Made by a program: the position numbers and the translations under genes
NCBI GenBank assembly: GCA_016716235.1
Contig: JADJWS010000001.1
Span: forward strand, 1,364,001 to 1,428,000
Length of the DNA stretch: 64,000 nt
From: Candidatus Defluviilinea gracilis
GTDB lineage: Bacteria; Chloroflexota; Anaerolineae; Anaerolineales; Villigracilaceae
Reading direction: 5' to 3'
Notes under the pieces: model-generated
What the model was told of the DNA's origin: nothing
The model's database searches: none
What the model saw: only the letters and a program-made list of their open reading frames with translations
Shown: piece by piece, positions 16,275-23,997 of the stretch
How positions within the stretch are numbered: the stretch's first letter is position 1
Layout: every line of letters begins with the position of its first letter

Positions 16275-17177
16275 ATGTTTGGAAAATCCTTTGGACAAAG
16301 ACATGGGTCCGCCGAACCGCCTATCGAAATGCGGTTTGTCGATTTGTTTATGATTATTGTCACCGCACTGATGTTTATGATAGTAATGTTGAGTATTGTC
16401 AGTGCTTTTGTTGGTGGTTCGAATGCTCTTGCAGAAGTTTCCCCGAGAATAATATCTGTGGAACTCCCTGCAGGGTTAGCAAACCGCCCGTATAGCGTAA
16501 CCCTTGCAGGAATAGGTGGGTCTACCCCATATACTTGGAAGATAATTAGTGGCGCACTACCTGGCGGACTCGGTTTAGATGAAGAGAACGGTATTATTTC
16601 TGGAACGCCCGAAAAGATACAGCAAACACAGTTTATTATTTCTTTAAATGATAATGATAAACGCTCGTCTCAGAAAGAGTATTTTTTAGAAATTTTACAA
16701 GTCGGCTCGCAAGAGGTGGATATCCAACGTAATCTTTATGTAATAGGTGATGCTGTTTATGCTCCCGATGGACAAATAAATTCTCCTTATTCTTTTCAAT
16801 TATCTGCTTTTGGAGGAGTTCCGCCATACTCGTGGGTTCTCATAAAAGGAAATTTACCCTCTGGGATTGACTTGACGGAAGATGGTCAAATCACAGGAAA
16901 TCCCACAACAATATCTGATGGAGACTTCGAGGTAGAAGTAAAAGATAGCCAAGGCGAATCCCTAAATCAGAAAATACATTTAGTTGTTAATTCTGGCCCA
17001 GATTCATGGTGGAAGAAGATGTTTGTCTATTTGGAAATTGTATTGAGAGTAATTGCCTATATTTTGTTAGTAATAATTCTGTATGTTACACTTTTTGTAG
17101 ATCGGGAGGAAGGGATAATTCGTCAAGAAGCATATGAATCTCCTTGGACTCGATTTCGTAAGAGATTCCGAAGGTAG
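16275..17177 (+). CDS. ExbD/TolR/MotB-like protein with two Ig-like (He_PIG) repeats and a C-terminal membrane anchor
   Basis: A 300-residue protein. Residues 18-47 read like the N-terminal helix of ExbD/TolR, with Asp23 at the helix start (FVDLFMIIVTALMFMIVML), the position of the essential proton-carrying Asp in TolR and ExbD. Residues about 58-142 and 160-238 are two copies of a putative Ig domain (GGSTPYTWKIISGALPGGL and GGVPPYSWVLIKGNLPSG), as in He_PIG surface repeats, replacing the usual peptidoglycan-binding or TonB-type periplasmic domain. A second membrane helix at about 252-275 is followed by a basic cytoplasmic tail ending RFRKRFRR. AAAGGA lies before the ATG. With the preceding gene it should form a proton- or sodium-driven complex; its target is unknown. 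Confidence 0.77.
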   Translation: MFGKSFGQRHGSAEPPIEMRFVDLFMIIVTALMFMIVMLSIVSAFVGGSNALAEVSPRIISVELPAGLANRPYSVTLAGIGGSTPYTWKIISGALPGGLGLDEENGIISGTPEKIQQTQFIISLNDNDKRSSQKEYFLEILQVGSQEVDIQRNLYVIGDAVYAPDGQINSPYSFQLSAFGGVPPYSWVLIKGNLPSGIDLTEDGQITGNPTTISDGDFEVEVKDSQGESLNQKIHLVVNSGPDSWWKKMFVYLEIVLRVIAYILLVIILYVTLFVDREEGIIRQEAYESPWTRFRKRFRR

Positions 17178-17337
17178 TGATGATTACAAGTTTCGTTTTG
17201 TCGTGTGAGTTTGTGAAGTGCAAAATGATCCAAACTGACAGAACTTTCTTAAGACGGTCTTTGATGGCATGCCTCCTATCCTATGCTTGCATCGCAAGAG
17301 ACTCCGTCCCAATTCTGACGATTGATCGAAGTGTTGG
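17178..17337. other. Non-coding spacer after the three-gene operon
   Basis: I see no ORF or RNA gene. The stretch from about 17300 (ATTCTGACGATTGATCGAAG) resembles the flank of the composite repeat that follows; the equivalent sequence occurs before the copy at 18730 and after the copy ending at 19820. Confidence 0.5.
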
Positions 17338-17515
17338 GACCTCACCCAGATAAACGTAATGATCGGCACGACGGCTTGACCTATCCCCCCGCCCTTCCCA
17401 AATGGGAAGGGGGCTGGTCGGTTGATGGCTTTGTTGATTTTCCAAGTCAATGTTTTGTTCGAGGAGGCTTGGGCATCTCCCCCTCGGGGGAGACGGGAGA
17501 GGGGTTTCTGCCATA
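17338..17515. repeat. Composite palindromic repeat, copy A
   Basis: Starts GACCTCACCCAGATAA, continues with CTATCCCCCCGCCCTTCCC and a short hairpin with GGGAAGGGGG, then GGCTTTGTTGATTTTCCAAG and TTTTGTTCGAGGAGG, and ends in ATCTCCCCCTCGGGGGAGA and GAGAGGGGTTTCTG. Copies at 18730-18974 and 19628-19820 have the same skeleton but carry different inserts. It is the simplest of the three. Confidence 0.85.
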
Positions 17516-17520
17516 ACAAA

Positions 17521-17548
17521 AAATCCGAAGCCACACGACTTCGGATTT
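17521..17548 (-). terminator. Rho-independent terminator of hicBA
   Basis: AAATCCGAAG / CTTCGGATTT form a 10-base-pair stem with an 8-base loop. Read on the - strand the stem is followed by a T-run (TTTTTTGTTATGG), placing a terminator 13 bases after the hicA stop. Confidence 0.8.
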
Positions 17549-17560
17549 CTCGAACCTTCT

Positions 17561-17791
17561 TCATTTCGTCAACTTCATAAATTCATCGCGCTCGATCTCG
17601 CAGTCGCGTAGAATTTTCAGCATCAACCCTGGTCCAATAATTTCGCCGCGATGCACAGGCACAACGGTTCGCCTGCCGTCTGTGTGCCCCATAAAATGAT
17701 GACTTCCCTTGATACGCAAGACTTCAAATCCCGCCTTTTTCAATGCGGCGATAACTTCCTGCCCTGTCAGCCGCGCCATTTTCGCCATCAT
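17561..17791 (-). CDS. hicA: HicA-type toxin (mRNA interferase)
   Basis: A 76-residue member of the YcfA/HicA family, small double-stranded-RNA-binding-fold RNases that cleave mRNA. Seen: the GQEVIAALKKAGFEVLRIKG helix and strand, the catalytic-His motif GSHHFM near residue 29, and VVPVHRGEIIGPGLMLKIL near the end. The start overlaps the stop of the antitoxin gene by ATGA, so translation is coupled; the first ATG at 17791 is used for that reason, though ATGs at 17788 and 17779 are also possible. A terminator follows at once. It is antitoxin-first, as is common for hicBA pairs of this type. Confidence 0.9.
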   Translation of the reverse strand: MMAKMARLTGQEVIAALKKAGFEVLRIKGSHHFMGHTDGRRTVVPVHRGEIIGPGLMLKILRDCEIERDEFMKLTK

Positions 17792-18000
17792 ACTTCAACG
17801 GCAATCCTTTGCACGCCGATAAACTCGTTCGAAACGAAATCCCCTTCCATTTCGAGACACAACTCAATCGCCTCACGGATTCGCTCCATCAGTTTATCCA
17901 ATGACTTGGCTTGTGTGTGACATCCCTGCAATTCAGGGACGCTGGCAACGTAATAACCTTCCTCGTCTCGTTCGATCACAACGTTGAATTCCTTTGTCAT
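17788..18000 (-). CDS. hicB: HicB-type antitoxin
   Basis: A 70-residue HicB/UPF0150 protein that should bind and neutralise HicA. It has the family core: FNVVIERDEEGYYVASVPEL, the GCHTQAKSLDKLMERIREAI helix, and an acidic EMEGDF stretch. The frame is open to 18039, but AAAGG lies six bases before the ATG at 18000, so I start there (an ATG at 18006 is an alternative). It lacks a separate DNA-binding domain, so autoregulation, if any, is by another route. It overlaps hicA by four bases. Confidence 0.87.
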   Translation of the reverse strand: MTKEFNVVIERDEEGYYVASVPELQGCHTQAKSLDKLMERIREAIELCLEMEGDFVSNEFIGVQRIAVEV

Positions 18001-18104
18001 TTTCATCCTTTCGAAGATTGACGGTATTATACCTCTCATGTTTGCCCCTTCGCGAAGAACCCTTTAGCGTTAGGGGGAAATGAAGAGGGGTAGTTTTCTG
18101 CTGA

Positions 18105-18359
18105 CTACGCAGCGCTTTGCAATTCTTCACGAACCACCCGCCGTAGAATTACTTCGATGGGTTCCTGCTGGCGCGTAATGTGTTCGCGTAAAGCATTGTT
18201 GATAAACGTTTGGTAATTCCCGCCTCCTGCCGCGTCAACTTCACCGCGAAACCAATCCAGAATGTCATCGTCAATGCGGATGGTAATGCGGGTCTTTCCT
18301 TTCGGCGCAGGGCGAACTGCTCCGCGCTTGCCTTTGCTGAAATCGTATTCTTTTTTCAT
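18105..18359 (-). CDS. brnA: BrnA-type antitoxin
   Basis: An 84-residue antitoxin with a ribbon-helix-helix-like segment KTRITIRIDDDILDWFRGEV at about residues 22-41, followed by GGNYQTFINNALREHI, the BrnA family core. It should bind BrnT and repress the brnTA promoter. Its start overlaps the stop of brnT by ATGA, giving the usual toxin-first order. The C-terminal 18 residues (EVILRRVVREELQSAA region) extend beyond the core. Confidence 0.88.
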   Translation of the reverse strand: MKKEYDFSKGKRGAVRPAPKGKTRITIRIDDDILDWFRGEVDAAGGGNYQTFINNALREHITRQQEPIEVILRRVVREELQSAA

Positions 18360-18625
18360 CTCTGTTCCTCGTATATCTTTCTTTCGCGCGCGGTCGCTTT
18401 TCGCGCGGAAATAATCCGAATAACAATGTTACGAAACGTATAAACCACGACCAGGATGCGGTTCAAAAAGTCCATGCCGATGGTGATGAAGCGGCTTTCT
18501 CTTGCATCATCGTCTTCAATCGTGATGGCATTCTCATCCTCAAAGACTCCCACAGCATCCGCAAATTTAATGCCGTGTTTTCTGAAGTTCGATTTTTCCT
18601 TGTTGGGATCCCATTCGTAACTCAT
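18356..18625 (-). CDS. brnT: BrnT-type ribonuclease toxin
   Basis: An 89-residue RelE-fold toxin. It begins with the typical SYEWDPNKEKSNFRKHGIKF, then has FEDENAI, the RFITIGM strand, VVVYTFR and RIISARKATARERKIYEE at the end. A TTG at 18631 is in frame, but the ATG at 18625 gives the standard family N-terminus. Toxin-first organisation with brnA overlapping. A second, divergent brnTA pair is at 34.1-34.6 kb. Confidence 0.9.
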   Translation of the reverse strand: MSYEWDPNKEKSNFRKHGIKFADAVGVFEDENAITIEDDDARESRFITIGMDFLNRILVVVYTFRNIVIRIISARKATARERKIYEEQR

Positions 18626-18729
18626 TATCAACCATTATATGCACAAATGTACACAGGCGCAAGACTGCAAATTCTTCTTTTTCGGTTGAGCCTCACCTCA
18701 ATTTTGATGATTGATTCGCGCATCCGTTT

Positions 18730-18974
18730 GACCTCACCCCGATAATCGTAATACTCGGCGCGACGGCTTGACCTATCCCCCCGCCCGCTTCGGCACGCTC
18801 AGCGCGGCGCTTCCCAAACTTGCCCTGAGCCTGTCGAAGGACGGGAAGGGGGCTGTTCGGTTCATGGCTTTGTTGATTTTCCAGGTCAATGTTTTGTTCG
18901 AGGAGGATTGGCATCTCCCCCTTGGGGGACATCGTACCCGAGCGTAGCGAGTGGTAGACGGGAGAGGGGTTTTG
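18730..18974. repeat. Composite palindromic repeat, copy B (with nested inserts)
   Basis: The same skeleton as copy A, but two further repeats are nested within it: CGGCACGCTCAGCGCGGCGC...TGCCCTGAGCCTGTCGAAGG (a REP-like CTTCGACAGGCTCAG pair) within the CCCGCCC/GGGAAGGG hairpin, and CATCGTACCCGAGCGTAGCGAGTG within the second hairpin. It separates brnTA from the DUF433/DUF5615 pair. Confidence 0.85.
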
Positions 18975-18978
18975 TTTA

Positions 18979-19341
18979 TCAAAACGGCAAGACACGAACT
19001 CGCGCTTTAACTTCATCCACCGTCAGTAATGCGCCTTTTTCCAAAGTCGCCTGATGTTCCTGCAAAACTTTTACCAATCGTTTGCCTAGAGCTTCGGGAA
19101 ACACATCCTGCGTGCGAACTTGAATCACGCTTGGGCTTTCTGCCTGTGTCAATGCCAACAGAACGCCAAAATCCAAATCGTGAGTGAAAACGACATAACC
19201 ATTTTCACGCGCCCATGACATGATGACATCGTCTGTGGCGCGCATATCCCCCACTGTTGACCAATGAACTGATTCCCAACCTGCATCTTTCAACACTTTC
19301 ACCCAATCGGGCGAAAGGTTCATGTCAATGACGATCTTCAT
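18979..19341 (-). CDS. DUF5615 PIN-like nuclease (probable toxin)
   Basis: A 120-residue PIN-like domain protein (Mut7-C/DUF5615 type). PIN-like acidic residues are visible: IDMNLSP at the N-terminus, GDMRATDDVIMSWARENG near 31-48 and FTHDLDFG near 52-59. These proteins are usually encoded with DUF433 partners and are treated as VapC-like RNase toxins. The start overlaps the stop of the DUF433 gene by ATGA. The last codons run into composite repeat copy B, only five bases away. Confidence 0.85.
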   Translation of the reverse strand: MKIVIDMNLSPDWVKVLKDAGWESVHWSTVGDMRATDDVIMSWARENGYVVFTHDLDFGVLLALTQAESPSVIQVRTQDVFPEALGKRLVKVLQEHQATLEKGALLTVDEVKARVRVLPF

Positions 19342-19568
19342 GCGCTCGCCAGCGGCAACTCAATTTCTTCCACGCGCCACGCGGCATAAGTCAAGGCTTC
19401 GCGAATATCCTCTTCTTCAAGATATGGATAAGCCTTGAGAATCTCTTTGAAATCTCGTCCAGCAGCAATGAGACCGATAATCGTCCCTACCGTCACGCGC
19501 AGACCGCGAATGGTTGGCTTGCCGCCCATTACGTTGGGATCAAAGGTTATGCGTTTCAGGTTTTTCAT
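19338..19568 (-). CDS. DUF433 protein (probable antitoxin)
   Basis: A 76-residue DUF433 protein with the diagnostic RITFDPNVMGGKPTIRGLRV start, then TIIGLIAAG and YPYLEEEDIREALTYAA, a winged or ribbon DNA-binding core. AGGAG lies about eight bases before the ATG. It is the upstream partner of the PIN-like gene. Antitoxin function is inferred from pairing. Confidence 0.87.
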   Translation of the reverse strand: MKNLKRITFDPNVMGGKPTIRGLRVTVGTIIGLIAAGRDFKEILKAYPYLEEEDIREALTYAAWRVEEIELPLASA

Positions 19569-19627
19569 ATTCGTGCTCCTGCTTGTATTTTACCCCAACC
19601 TGATATTCTTTCTTATCCGTCCTTTTG

Positions 19628-19820
19628 GACCTCACCCAGATAACCGTAATACTCGGCACGACGGCTTGCCCCTCTCCTAAAGGAGATGGCATGGGCTTGA
19701 TTTCTTTTCTGGCTGATGAGGTCGTTGGGTTTCCAAGGAAAAGTTTTGTTTGAGATGTTTGGGCATCTCCCCCTCGCGAAGCGCCCTTTAGGGTTAGGGG
19801 CAGATGGGAGAGGGGTTTTG
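19628..19820. repeat. Composite palindromic repeat, copy C (diverged), plus partial flank to 19868
   Basis: Starts GACCTCACCCAGATAACC and has TCTCCTAAAGGAGA in place of the CCCGCCC hairpin, then GGGTTTCCAAGGAAAAG, TTTTGTTTGAGATG and ATCTCCCCCTCGCGAAG, ending in GAGAGGGGTTTTG. A further GACCTCACCTCGATTGCGACGATTGATCGG fragment begins immediately afterwards, suggesting a tandem second unit that was cut short. Confidence 0.8.
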
Positions 19821-19918
19821 GACCTCACCTCGATTGCGACGATTGATCGGCGTGTCCGTTAGCCCCTCTCCATCATCAATAGCGTTTCTTTGGTCGTTTC
19901 CTCTTCTGATAAATTTCA

Positions 19919-20674
19919 TCACCCAAACCTCCCCGTCACATAATCCTCTGTTTTTTTCTGCTTCGGCGCGGTGAATAGCGACTTGCCTTCGCCGTATTCA
20001 ACTAACTCGCCTTGCAAAAAGAACGCGGCGTAATCGGCGGTGCGTCCCGCCTGTTGCACGGAATGCGGCACGAGGATGATGGTGTAATCCTTTTTTAATT
20101 CCTGCAACGCGGCTTCGACTTTTCCTGTGGAGATCGGGTCAAGTCCCGATGTCGGCTCGTCGAGGAGGATAATTTCGGGTTGTAGAGCCAGCACGCGGGC
20201 GAGGCAGACGCGTTGCTGCTGTCCGCCTGAGAGGGCGATGGCGGGGGCGTCGAGGCGGTCTTTCACTTCATCCCAGATCGCGGCGAGTTTGAGACTGCGC
20301 TCCACCGCTTCATCCAATTTGACGCGGCGTTTTTCGCCCGCGAGTTCCAGCGCATACGTGACATTCTCGCGGATGCTCATCGGCAGAGGCACAGGTCGCG
20401 CAAAGACCATGCCCACTTTGCGACGCAACGCGATCACGTCCAATTTTGGGTCGAGGATATTTTCCCCGTCAATGAGGATACGCCCCGACGAGGCTTTGAC
20501 TTCGGCGAGATCGTTGAGTCGATTCAAACAACGGAGCAGGGTGGATTTGCCTCCGCCCGCGGGACCGAACAACACCGTCACCGCGTTCTGACGGATGTTG
20601 AGGCTGACATCCCGTAGCGACTCGGTGCCGTCGGAGTATTGGAGGGAGAGGGATTCGACAATTATCTTGTTCAT
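19919..20674 (-). CDS. pstB: PstB-like phosphate ABC transporter ATPase, paralogue 1 (Q-loop Gln missing)
   Basis: A 251-residue ABC ATPase closely resembling PstB. Walker A is GPAGGGKST at 37-45, the signature LSGGQQQR starts at 148, Walker B with Glu is LLDEPTSGLDP at about 170-180, and the H-loop His is 204. The Q-loop reads MVFARPVPLP where PstB has MVFQKPNPFP, so the conserved Gln (position 92) is Ala. It is the last gene of the pstS-C-(ATPase)-A-B run on this strand. A divergent paralogue at 25303 keeps the Q-loop but has a damaged signature, which suggests the two function as a heterodimer (inference). Confidence 0.9.
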   Translation of the reverse strand: MNKIIVESLSLQYSDGTESLRDVSLNIRQNAVTVLFGPAGGGKSTLLRCLNRLNDLAEVKASSGRILIDGENILDPKLDVIALRRKVGMVFARPVPLPMSIRENVTYALELAGEKRRVKLDEAVERSLKLAAIWDEVKDRLDAPAIALSGGQQQRVCLARVLALQPEIILLDEPTSGLDPISTGKVEAALQELKKDYTIILVPHSVQQAGRTADYAAFFLQGELVEYGEGKSLFTAPKQKKTEDYVTGRFG

Positions 20675-20677
20675 TGT

Positions 20678-20729
20678 TTACGCAGTACGCAATACGCAAT
20701 ACGATACTCCGTACTGCGTATTGCGTAAC
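20678..20729. repeat. Inverted repeat between pstA and pstB1
   Basis: TTACGCAGTACGCAATACGC on one side and GTACTGCGTATTGCGTAA on the other form an imperfect hairpin that fills the pstA-pstB1 gap. No T-run is present, so attenuation or mRNA protection is possible but not shown. Confidence 0.7.
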
Positions 20730-20733
20730 GAAT

Positions 20734-21606
20734 TCACCATTGTCTCCTCGCCCTCGCCCGCGAACGGATGACGGTGGCGATAAGATTCATGGTCAACACA
20801 AAGGCAAGCAACACAAGCGCAGTGCCGTATTGAATTTTTACTGGCATCTCAGGGACTTGCGTTGAGATCACAAAGAGGTGATATGGCAATGCCATCGTCG
20901 CGTCGAAGGGTGAGTTGGGGAGACGCGGCAAAAAGAACGCCGCGCCTGTGAACAAAATTGGCGCGGTTTCACCAACAGCGCGGTTGAGACCGAGGATGAC
21001 TCCTGTGAGAATTCCAGGCAACGCTTCTTTCAACACGATTCGACGGATGGTCTGCCAGCGTGTCGCGCCGAGGGAGATGCTCACGGTGCGGAACGATTGC
21101 GGCACGGCGCGTAACGCCTCCTCCGCTGTGCTGATGATGACAGGCAGGGTCATGATCGAAAGTGTCAACGAGGCGGCGAGGATGGATGTGCCGAAGTTGA
21201 GGAAGAGCACGAACAGTCCCAGCCCGAACAAGCCGTAGACGACGGATGGAATCCCTGCGAGGTTGATGATGGCGATTCGAATCGTGCGAGTCAACGGCGT
21301 GTCGGAGGCATATTCTGAAAGATAGATCGCCGCCGCAATCCCCAACGGAACAGAAAATATGGCTGTGCCAAGTGCGAGATACAGCGTGCCGATGATGGCA
21401 GGCAGGATTCCGCCTTCGCGCATCCCGTCACGCGGAAAGCCTGTGATGAATTCCAACGAGATCGCGGGCGCGCCCTGGACGAGGATGTAGATGACCGTGC
21501 CCACAATGGGCAACACAGTGACCATCGCCATAAGGGTGATGGCGGTGAATCCGATTCGTTCGGTGAGGTGGCGGTTGAGGGTGAAGAGTTTGGCGATGGA
21601 TTTCAT
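20734..21606 (-). CDS. pstA: Phosphate ABC transporter permease PstA
   Basis: A 290-residue inner-membrane permease. About six hydrophobic segments are visible, and the cytoplasmic loop that docks the ATPase reads FRTVSISLGATRWQTIRRIVL near residue 175, followed by GILTGVILGLNRAVGETAPIL, both typical of PstA. It starts within ATGA overlapping the stop of the AAA/DUF4143 ATPase gene, so it now depends on translation of that unrelated gene. Partner of PstC in the membrane pore. Confidence 0.94.
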   Translation of the reverse strand: MKSIAKLFTLNRHLTERIGFTAITLMAMVTVLPIVGTVIYILVQGAPAISLEFITGFPRDGMREGGILPAIIGTLYLALGTAIFSVPLGIAAAIYLSEYASDTPLTRTIRIAIINLAGIPSVVYGLFGLGLFVLFLNFGTSILAASLTLSIMTLPVIISTAEEALRAVPQSFRTVSISLGATRWQTIRRIVLKEALPGILTGVILGLNRAVGETAPILFTGAAFFLPRLPNSPFDATMALPYHLFVISTQVPEMPVKIQYGTALVLLAFVLTMNLIATVIRSRARARRQW

Positions 21607-22769
21607 AAATTGAACAGGTACAAAGCATTTTGTATGGAAACATATTCGCGACTGACGATGCTGGCAGTTTCGATGCCGATATTTCGCGCGAGATTTTGCA
21701 GTTTATTAAAATCTTCCCGACTAGCGTGAAGTTTTGCTTCATACGCATGACTGCCATTGACGACAAAATCGATCTCCGCGCCGTTCTTTCGTTGATAGTA
21801 TTGCACTCTTTCCGTCTGCGGCAAATTCCAAAAAACAGCATTTTCAAACAAGGCGCCCTCGTCCACTTGGGAGAATTGACGAACGAGACCAGGGTCGCAC
21901 ACATAGATCTTTCCCGACTTGCGGATCTCCACGTCTTTATTAACCGTATGAGGCTTGATGATTTTGATGAAATACGTGCCTTCCAGAAAAGCCATGTATT
22001 CCATCAACGTCTGTCGCGCGACCCCCAAAACGGTCGCAAGTTTCTGGGCGTCGAATTTGGAGCCCGTCCGCTCCATGACCAGGAAAAGCAAATCTCTTAA
22101 TTTATGACTCTTGCGAAAATCGCTAAATTGCAACACCTCCAATTGATAATAGGAAGTGAAAATATCATCGAGCGCGGCGCGTTTTTCAGCCTCGGTCGTT
22201 TTCACCACAACGCCTGGGAATCCGCCAAACTTCAAGTATTCATCCACATAGGATTTATAGGTGGCGTACAGGGCGGGCGACGCCTGCGTATATTTTTCCT
22301 GAGGCACGGGCGCCTGTTGAATTCGCAAGAACTCGGAAAAGTTCAGGGGATAGAGTTCGAAAATAAATTTGCGTCCTGACAACGATTCGGAAAACTGATT
22401 CTTCAGGTAAAAACTGGAAGACCCGCTCAAAATGAATTTGATTTGATAGGTATCAATGAGGTATTTCACAACGGAGGGCAGTTGTTTTACCCATTGGATC
22501 TCATCCAGAAACACATACGCGCGTGAATCTTTTTGCAAGCCAAGCAACTCCAGATTCTTTTTTACGGCGTTATAGTCCACTTCTTGAAAATAGAGTTGGT
22601 TGCGAGGATTTTCAAGGTCGAGATATAGTTTGTTTTGGGAAGGTATTTGTTCATAGATATAGTTAAGCAGGGTGGTTTTCCCGACCCGCCTCATTCCTGT
22701 AATAACAATTGCTTCAGGAGATTGAAGCACAGGAGCAATCGATTTGTAGATGTCTCTCTCGATAATCAT
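21603..22769 (-). CDS. AAA ATPase with DUF4143 domain, inserted in the pst operon
   Basis: A 388-residue member of the archaeal-type AAA_14/DUF4143 family of unknown cellular role, frequent in anaerobes and often strain-specific. Walker A TGMRRVGKTT lies at about 24-33, Walker B YVFLDEIQW at 85-93, FILSGSSS (sensor) near 133, and the C-terminal DUF4143 nuclease-like region contains GAEIDFVV near 340. It lies between pstC and pstA, its stop overlaps the pstA start by four bases, and a spacer of about 160 bases separates it from pstC. A mobile accessory gene acquired into the operon is the likeliest reading. Confidence 0.88.
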   Translation of the reverse strand: MIIERDIYKSIAPVLQSPEAIVITGMRRVGKTTLLNYIYEQIPSQNKLYLDLENPRNQLYFQEVDYNAVKKNLELLGLQKDSRAYVFLDEIQWVKQLPSVVKYLIDTYQIKFILSGSSSFYLKNQFSESLSGRKFIFELYPLNFSEFLRIQQAPVPQEKYTQASPALYATYKSYVDEYLKFGGFPGVVVKTTEAEKRAALDDIFTSYYQLEVLQFSDFRKSHKLRDLLFLVMERTGSKFDAQKLATVLGVARQTLMEYMAFLEGTYFIKIIKPHTVNKDVEIRKSGKIYVCDPGLVRQFSQVDEGALFENAVFWNLPQTERVQYYQRKNGAEIDFVVNGSHAYEAKLHASREDFNKLQNLARNIGIETASIVSREYVSIQNALYLFNL

Positions 22770-22928
22770 ATCTATACTTTACACAATGCCATACTTTTTG
22801 TCAAGCATGGTTAACAGAAAGTATTTTCCGTAGATTTACGCAGTTAACCTGTACCGCCGTAGTTGCACTGCGGCGGCGGCACGATTTGCTTGGCAAATCG
22901 AACTGCCCGCCAACTGCGTAAGTCCCGT

Positions 22929-23825
22929 TCAGGAAAGGATCCTCTCCGCCCGTTTCTTGGCGCGGAAGACAACCGACGAGGCGGCGATATTTACGCCTAA
23001 CGAGATCAGGAACAACACCATACCGATGAAGAACAACGTGTGATAGTGGACGCTTCCATTTGCGACCTCGCCCATTTCCGCGGCGATGGTCGCCGTCATC
23101 GTGCGGACGGGGGAGAACCAACTGCCGAGTTTGACCGCCAGCACAGGCGCGTTGCCCGTCACCATCATCACGGTCATTGTTTCGCCGATGGCGCGTCCGA
23201 TGCCGAGCATGACGGCGGTGAGCACGCCCGATTTCGCGGCGGGCAATGTCACGCGCCAGATCGTCTGCCAGCGAGTCGCGCCGAGCGCCCACGCGCCTTC
23301 ACGATACGAACGCGGGACTGCGTCGAGCGCGTCCTCTGCCACGGACACGATTGTCGGCACGGCGATCCCGCCGAGGAGGATGGACCCAGTAAACGCTGTG
23401 AGACCAGTTGGAAGGTCGAGAAAGACGCGTAAGAATGGGGAGACGAGCAGAATCCCAAGAAATCCCAACACGACCGAGGGGAGTCCGCCAAGCAATTCCA
23501 CAAGAGGTTTGAGAATCTCGCGCATCCATCGCGGGGCGATCTCCGCGATGTAGACTGCGGTGCCGATGCCCAATGGAAATGCGATGAGCATTGCACCGAT
23601 GGTGACGACGAGCGAACCTGTGATGAGCGGCAAGATGCCGAAATAATTTTCGATGGGATACCAGCGCGCGCTGAAGAGGTTGGAGAGATTTACTTCGCCG
23701 AGAGTCGGGCTACCCTCGCGGATGAGGAAGAAAAAGATCAGCGCGACGAACACGATGGCTGAGTAGCCCGAGGCTTGGATGAGTCGCGTGATGACGTGTT
23801 CACGCCAGTTCAAAGATTTTTCCAT
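22929..23825 (-). CDS. pstC: Phosphate ABC transporter permease PstC
   Basis: A 298-residue permease paired with PstA. It has an N-terminal membrane helix (residues about 15-36), the typical PstC loop YREGAWALGATRWQTIWRV near 190 and GIGRAIGETMTVMMVTGNAP near 223. AGGA lies upstream of the ATG. It is separated from pstS by about 170 bases containing an inverted dispersed repeat, and from pstA by the inserted ATPase gene. Confidence 0.95.
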   Translation of the reverse strand: MEKSLNWREHVITRLIQASGYSAIVFVALIFFFLIREGSPTLGEVNLSNLFSARWYPIENYFGILPLITGSLVVTIGAMLIAFPLGIGTAVYIAEIAPRWMREILKPLVELLGGLPSVVLGFLGILLVSPFLRVFLDLPTGLTAFTGSILLGGIAVPTIVSVAEDALDAVPRSYREGAWALGATRWQTIWRVTLPAAKSGVLTAVMLGIGRAIGETMTVMMVTGNAPVLAVKLGSWFSPVRTMTATIAAEMGEVANGSVHYHTLFFIGMVLFLISLGVNIAASSVVFRAKKRAERILS

Positions 23826-23837
23826 TTTCTTTTTCCT

Positions 23838-23990
23838 ACCACGAAGGACACGAAGGTCACTAAGGTCACTAAGGTTTAATGGTCAGCGCAACTTGAGGAT
23901 TTCTTTTCGATCATCTTTCGAGCTGGTCTAGGGTAAGGCTTCACAACCATCGCTTAAACACAACTTTGTGTACTTCGTGTCCTTTGTGTT
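23838..23990. repeat. ACCACGAAGGACACGAAGG inverted dispersed repeat
   Basis: The left arm CACGAAGGACACGAAGGTCAC and the right arm TTTGTGTACTTCGTGTCCTTTGTG are inverted around an unrelated centre. This type of ACCACGAAG repeat is common between genes in many environmental bacteria. It lies between pstS and pstC and may attenuate expression downstream of pstS, which is inference. Confidence 0.65.
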
Positions 23991-23997
23991 TAAAGAT

